Positions 61,591 to 64,000 of a DNA stretch of 64,000 nt are shown here, in pieces (within the stretch, counting starts at the first letter, position 1; every line of letters begins with the position of its first letter). The translations under genes and the position numbers were made by a program. A model generated the notes under the pieces. That model worked only from the letters and a program-made list of their open reading frames with translations. It had not been told where the DNA came from and made no database searches. The stretch is from Enterococcus alcedinis (GTDB lineage Bacteria > Bacillota > Bacilli > Lactobacillales > Enterococcaceae): the NCBI RefSeq assembly GCF_014635985.1, contig NZ_BMDT01000010.1, positions 1 through 64,000 of the forward strand. Reading direction: 5' to 3'.

Positions 61591-63240
61591 ATGAAATCAC
61601 GGAATAAAGTTTTATTAAGTATCGGAATTGCGTTGTTTAGTACAGTTTTAGTTGCTTGTGGGAATGGTGGGAGTAAAGCACAAGCAGATGGACCAAAAGA
61701 ATCATCGGTTAAGTTAAACACAGAAGGGCAATTCCCCGTTATTGCTGAAGGGGAAGAATTATCTTTAAGTATTATGGCGCCAGGCATGGGGCTTGCGGAA
61801 TGGAAAGACATGCCGACGCTGCAAGATTATATTGAAAAAACAGGAATCGAAACAACTTATATCACACCACCAAGTGCTGATTTTCAAACGAAATTAAACT
61901 TGGCATTTGCATCAGATGATCTGACGGATATTATTTATGGTGCAGGTTCAAACTCTCTGACGTCTGCAATGGAAATCGATTATGGCGCACAAGGAATTTT
62001 AGTTGCTTTAGAAGATTACATTACGCCAGAATTAATGCCAAACTTCTCAAAACTAGTTGAAGATGATCCAAATCTTCTAAAATCAATTACGACACCAGAT
62101 GGACATATCTACTCGTTACCATTCGTTCCACGTAATGGGACATCGATTTGGTATCAACAGCCAATGTGGTATAACGGTGAATGGTTAGATAATTTAGATG
62201 TCAAGGAACTACCAAAAACAACTGACGAACTCTATGATTTATTAGTTCGCTTCCGCGATGAAGATCCAAATGGGAATGGTCAAAAAGACGAAATTCCATT
62301 AAGTGATGTGGAAATGAACGGGACACGTTTATGGTTAATGGGTGCTTTTGGCATCAAAGTTAAAGGGATTCAAGAAGATGATGGAAACGTGTCATACACA
62401 CCAATATCTGAAGAATACAAAGGCTTCTTGCAGTACATGAATAAACTCTATACGGAAGGTTTATTAGATAAAGAAGTTTATAGCCAATCAAATGACCAAA
62501 AGCAATCTAAGGGTCAAAAAAATCAACTTGGTTTATTCAATGATTACTATAGTTTCTTTACAACGGGTCGTTCAGAAAAAGAAGCAATCAATGATCCATT
62601 GTTCCAACCGCTGACATCTGAATTCTCACCAGAAGCAGTCATTGCTGGAAGTCCACGTATTTCTCGCGGAGCATTCGCAATTACTCATAAGAACCCTTCG
62701 GTGGAAGCATCATTAAGATGGTTAGATTTCTTCTATTCTGTAGAAGGTGATCTTTACTTAGAGCAAGGACCAGAAGGTGTGCTTTGGGAAAATCAGAAAA
62801 ATAAAGATGGTGAAGAAGTTCGTGTCTATACAGACAAAGTTGATTTAAACGATACTGAAAACTTCCGTGGATCAATTACACCTGCTTACGGTTTAACAAC
62901 ACCAAACTTGGTTGTTGATTTACCGCAAATTCGTAAGAGTGCTGATGAAGAGCCAGATACTTCATTTATGGATTGGGTGATTGCTGAAACAGAAGAAAAA
63001 ATGGTTCCTGCAGCAGAAGTACCATTTCCATTATTGTATTTAACGAAAGAAGAAAATGATAAAGTCGGCACAAGTGCGACTGATCTTGCAACCTACACAG
63101 AAGAAATGGAAGCGAAATTTATTACAGGTATCACTTCTTTTGATGAGTGGGATAAATATGTGAAGACAATTGAATCGATGGGTGTTGAAGAATACGTAGC
63201 AACGTATCAAGCCGCTTACGATCGTTGGGCATCAAACTAA
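61591..63240 (+). CDS. Solute-binding lipoprotein of the fucosidase operon (LplA/AlgQ-like)
   Basis: A 549-residue lipoprotein with lipobox LVAC (Cys23). The family-1 binding domain contains MAPGMGLAEWKDMPTLQDY, the calcium-type loop DEDPNGNGQKDEIP and WDKYVKTIESMGVEEYVATY at the end. It is closely related to the orphan lipoprotein at 28.4 kb and nearly the same as the next gene at 63.6 kb over the part visible. It probably binds an oligosaccharide, perhaps fucosylated, for an ABC importer whose permease genes should lie beyond the window. ATG at 61591 after GGAGG; the longer frame from 61489 overlaps the fucosidase gene and is not real. Confidence 0.9.
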   Translation: MKSRNKVLLSIGIALFSTVLVACGNGGSKAQADGPKESSVKLNTEGQFPVIAEGEELSLSIMAPGMGLAEWKDMPTLQDYIEKTGIETTYITPPSADFQTKLNLAFASDDLTDIIYGAGSNSLTSAMEIDYGAQGILVALEDYITPELMPNFSKLVEDDPNLLKSITTPDGHIYSLPFVPRNGTSIWYQQPMWYNGEWLDNLDVKELPKTTDELYDLLVRFRDEDPNGNGQKDEIPLSDVEMNGTRLWLMGAFGIKVKGIQEDDGNVSYTPISEEYKGFLQYMNKLYTEGLLDKEVYSQSNDQKQSKGQKNQLGLFNDYYSFFTTGRSEKEAINDPLFQPLTSEFSPEAVIAGSPRISRGAFAITHKNPSVEASLRWLDFFYSVEGDLYLEQGPEGVLWENQKNKDGEEVRVYTDKVDLNDTENFRGSITPAYGLTTPNLVVDLPQIRKSADEEPDTSFMDWVIAETEEKMVPAAEVPFPLLYLTKEENDKVGTSATDLATYTEEMEAKFITGITSFDEWDKYVKTIESMGVEEYVATYQAAYDRWASN

Positions 63241-63254
63241 AACATGTGTTTCAT

Positions 63255-63315
63255 TTCTTGGGACTTCAGAGATAGGATCATTTTGATCTTGTTTCTGGGG
63301 TCTCTTCCCTTTTAA
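63255..63315 (+). terminator. Long imperfect hairpin, probable terminator
   Basis: GGGACTTCAGAGATAGGATCA and TGATCTTGTTTCTGGGGTCT can pair imperfectly, followed by TTCCCTTTT. Together with the fresh promoter behind it, it likely ends or dampens the fucosidase operon. Confidence 0.5.
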
Positions 63316-63369
63316 AATTATAGTCGTATTCAAAAATGCTTCTCCTAAAGAGCATGAAATCAACCTATT

Positions 63370-63438
63370 TGATAGCGTTTTCATTTTTACATAGTCGGAT
63401 ATTTCTACATATTGCAAGATACATAGATAACGCTTACA
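63370..63438 (+). promoter_or_regulatory. Second copy of the twin-cre promoter
   Basis: TTTACA (63386-63391), 16 bases, CATATT (63408-63413). TGATAGCGTTTTCA (63370-63383) is a full match to cre TGWNANCGNTNWCA, and AGATAACGCTTACA (63425-63438) misses one base. Layout and spacing repeat the promoter at 60117-60187. Confidence 0.75.
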
Positions 63439-63572
63439 TTGTAGTTAAGGAATAAGTGGGAGCTTATTACTGGCCGAATAGACAGAAGACATTGAATGTT
63501 GGTACTGTTTTTTGGTTAATGTTTTACGGTTTAGGGTTTGGAAAATCAAAACAACATATAGGAGGGCATTAA
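63439..63572. other. Leader before the last lipoprotein gene
   Basis: A frame of 38 codons starts at GTG 63456 behind AAGGA and stops exactly before the next gene's ATG. It may be chance. Nothing else was seen. Confidence 0.3.
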
Positions 63573-64000
63573 ATGAAATCACGGAATAAAGTTCTTTTAG
63601 GGGTAGGAGTTGCATTATTTAGTACAGTATTAGTTGCTTGTAGCACCGGTGGCGGTGGTAGTAAAACAAGTGGTACTGATAAGTCGGGTTCTGCGGCAGA
63701 GTCTGGGGTTAAATTGAATGCAGATGGTCAATTCCCAATTATAGCAGAAGGTGAAGAGTTAACATTAAGTATCATGGCCCCAGGAATGGGCTTAGCTGAA
63801 TGGGAAGATATGCCGACGTTACAAGATTATATGGAGACAACAGGAATTAAAACAACTTATGTGACACCACCAAATGCTGATTTCCAAACAAAATTAAACT
63901 TGGCTTTTGCTTCGGATGATTTAACAGATATTATTTATGCAGCAGGTTCAAGTGTTTTGACTTCTGCTATGGAAATTGATTATGGTTCGCAAGGGATTTT
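63573..64000 (+). CDS. Second solute-binding lipoprotein, partial at the right edge
   Basis: 142 codons are visible, beginning with ATG at 63573 after AGGAGGG. The signal peptide KSRNKVLLGVGVALFSTVLV with lipobox LVAC, then a Gly/Ser linker and LSIMAPGMGLAEWEDMPTLQ, are nearly the same as the preceding gene's product, differing mainly in the linker. It is a recent tandem duplicate under its own copy of the promoter. The gene is cut by the window end; transporter permeases may follow. Confidence 0.9.
   Translation, partial: MKSRNKVLLGVGVALFSTVLVACSTGGGGSKTSGTDKSGSAAESGVKLNADGQFPIIAEGEELTLSIMAPGMGLAEWEDMPTLQDYMETTGIKTTYVTPPNADFQTKLNLAFASDDLTDIIYAAGSSVLTSAMEIDYGSQGI

Overview
The window is A+T-rich chromosomal DNA of a low-GC Gram-positive bacterium. 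The best fit is the order Lactobacillales, probably Enterococcaceae (Enterococcus or Vagococcus-like). Reasons: strong AGGAGG-type ribosome sites, lipobox lipoproteins, an LCP-type cell-wall ligase, secreted murein hydrolases with GW-like modules, several PTS operons with CcpA-type cre sites, and the gene order spx - mecA - coiA - pepF. The genus is an inference; no rRNA or tRNA gene was found to anchor it.

Layout. (1) 0.1-4.8 kb: a Fur-box-controlled flavin reductase, a YbaK/EbsC deacylase, and an AraC regulator divergent from a GH36 alpha-galactosidase. (2) 5.0-7.1 kb: a compact cassette of a small sigma-70-like factor, DUF1659 and DUF2922 mini-proteins and a leaderless GH25 muramidase. (3) 7.2-17.8 kb: a Wzx/Wzy-type exopolysaccharide or capsule locus (LCP ligase, initiating transferase, UDP-ManNAc dehydrogenase and 2-epimerase, two glycosyltransferases, polymerase, flippase, acyltransferase). 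A scar of decayed IS4-family transposase and acyltransferase sequence lies near its end. (4) 18.3-22.6 kb: two secreted wall hydrolases (GH25 and GH73) with homologous repeat arrays. (5) 22.9-27.7 kb: a methionine-type ABC transporter, an LTA-synthase-family protein and EF-P. (6) 27.7-30.1 kb: a palindromic repeat, relic-looking leader DNA and an orphan solute-binding lipoprotein. (7) 30.2-46.1 kb: housekeeping genes (TrmN6-like methylase, GIY-YIG, PlsC, SbcD-SbcC-Snf2, ABC exporter, Spx, MecA, CoiA, PepF). (8) 46.1-63.9 kb: an MFS pump with a leader attenuator, a LicT-BglP-BglA beta-glucoside operon, a LacI-GH13-PTS alpha-glucoside operon, AlkD, an EEP-family protein, a YczE-like protein, an unknown CxC...HxxxH protein, and an alpha-L-fucosidase operon with two closely related solute-binding lipoproteins. 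The second of these runs off the right edge.

How it works together. Much of the window is carbohydrate acquisition (alpha-galactosides, beta-glucosides, alpha-glucosides, fucosylated glycans) under local regulators and probable catabolite repression. The rest is cell-surface construction and remodelling (ManNAcA-type polysaccharide, LTA-type polymer, GW-module lysins). Competence and stress control is represented by Spx, MecA and CoiA; coiA has a good match to the ComX/SigX CIN-box just upstream.

Most notable. The sigma - DUF1659 - DUF2922 - muramidase cassette is the best candidate for an undescribed system. Next come a palindromic intergenic repeat seen at two loci, a long perfect inverted repeat before coiA, the duplicated twin-cre promoters of the fucosidase and lipoprotein genes, and the attenuator in front of the MFS pump. 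All functions were read by eye from sequence; no database search was run.
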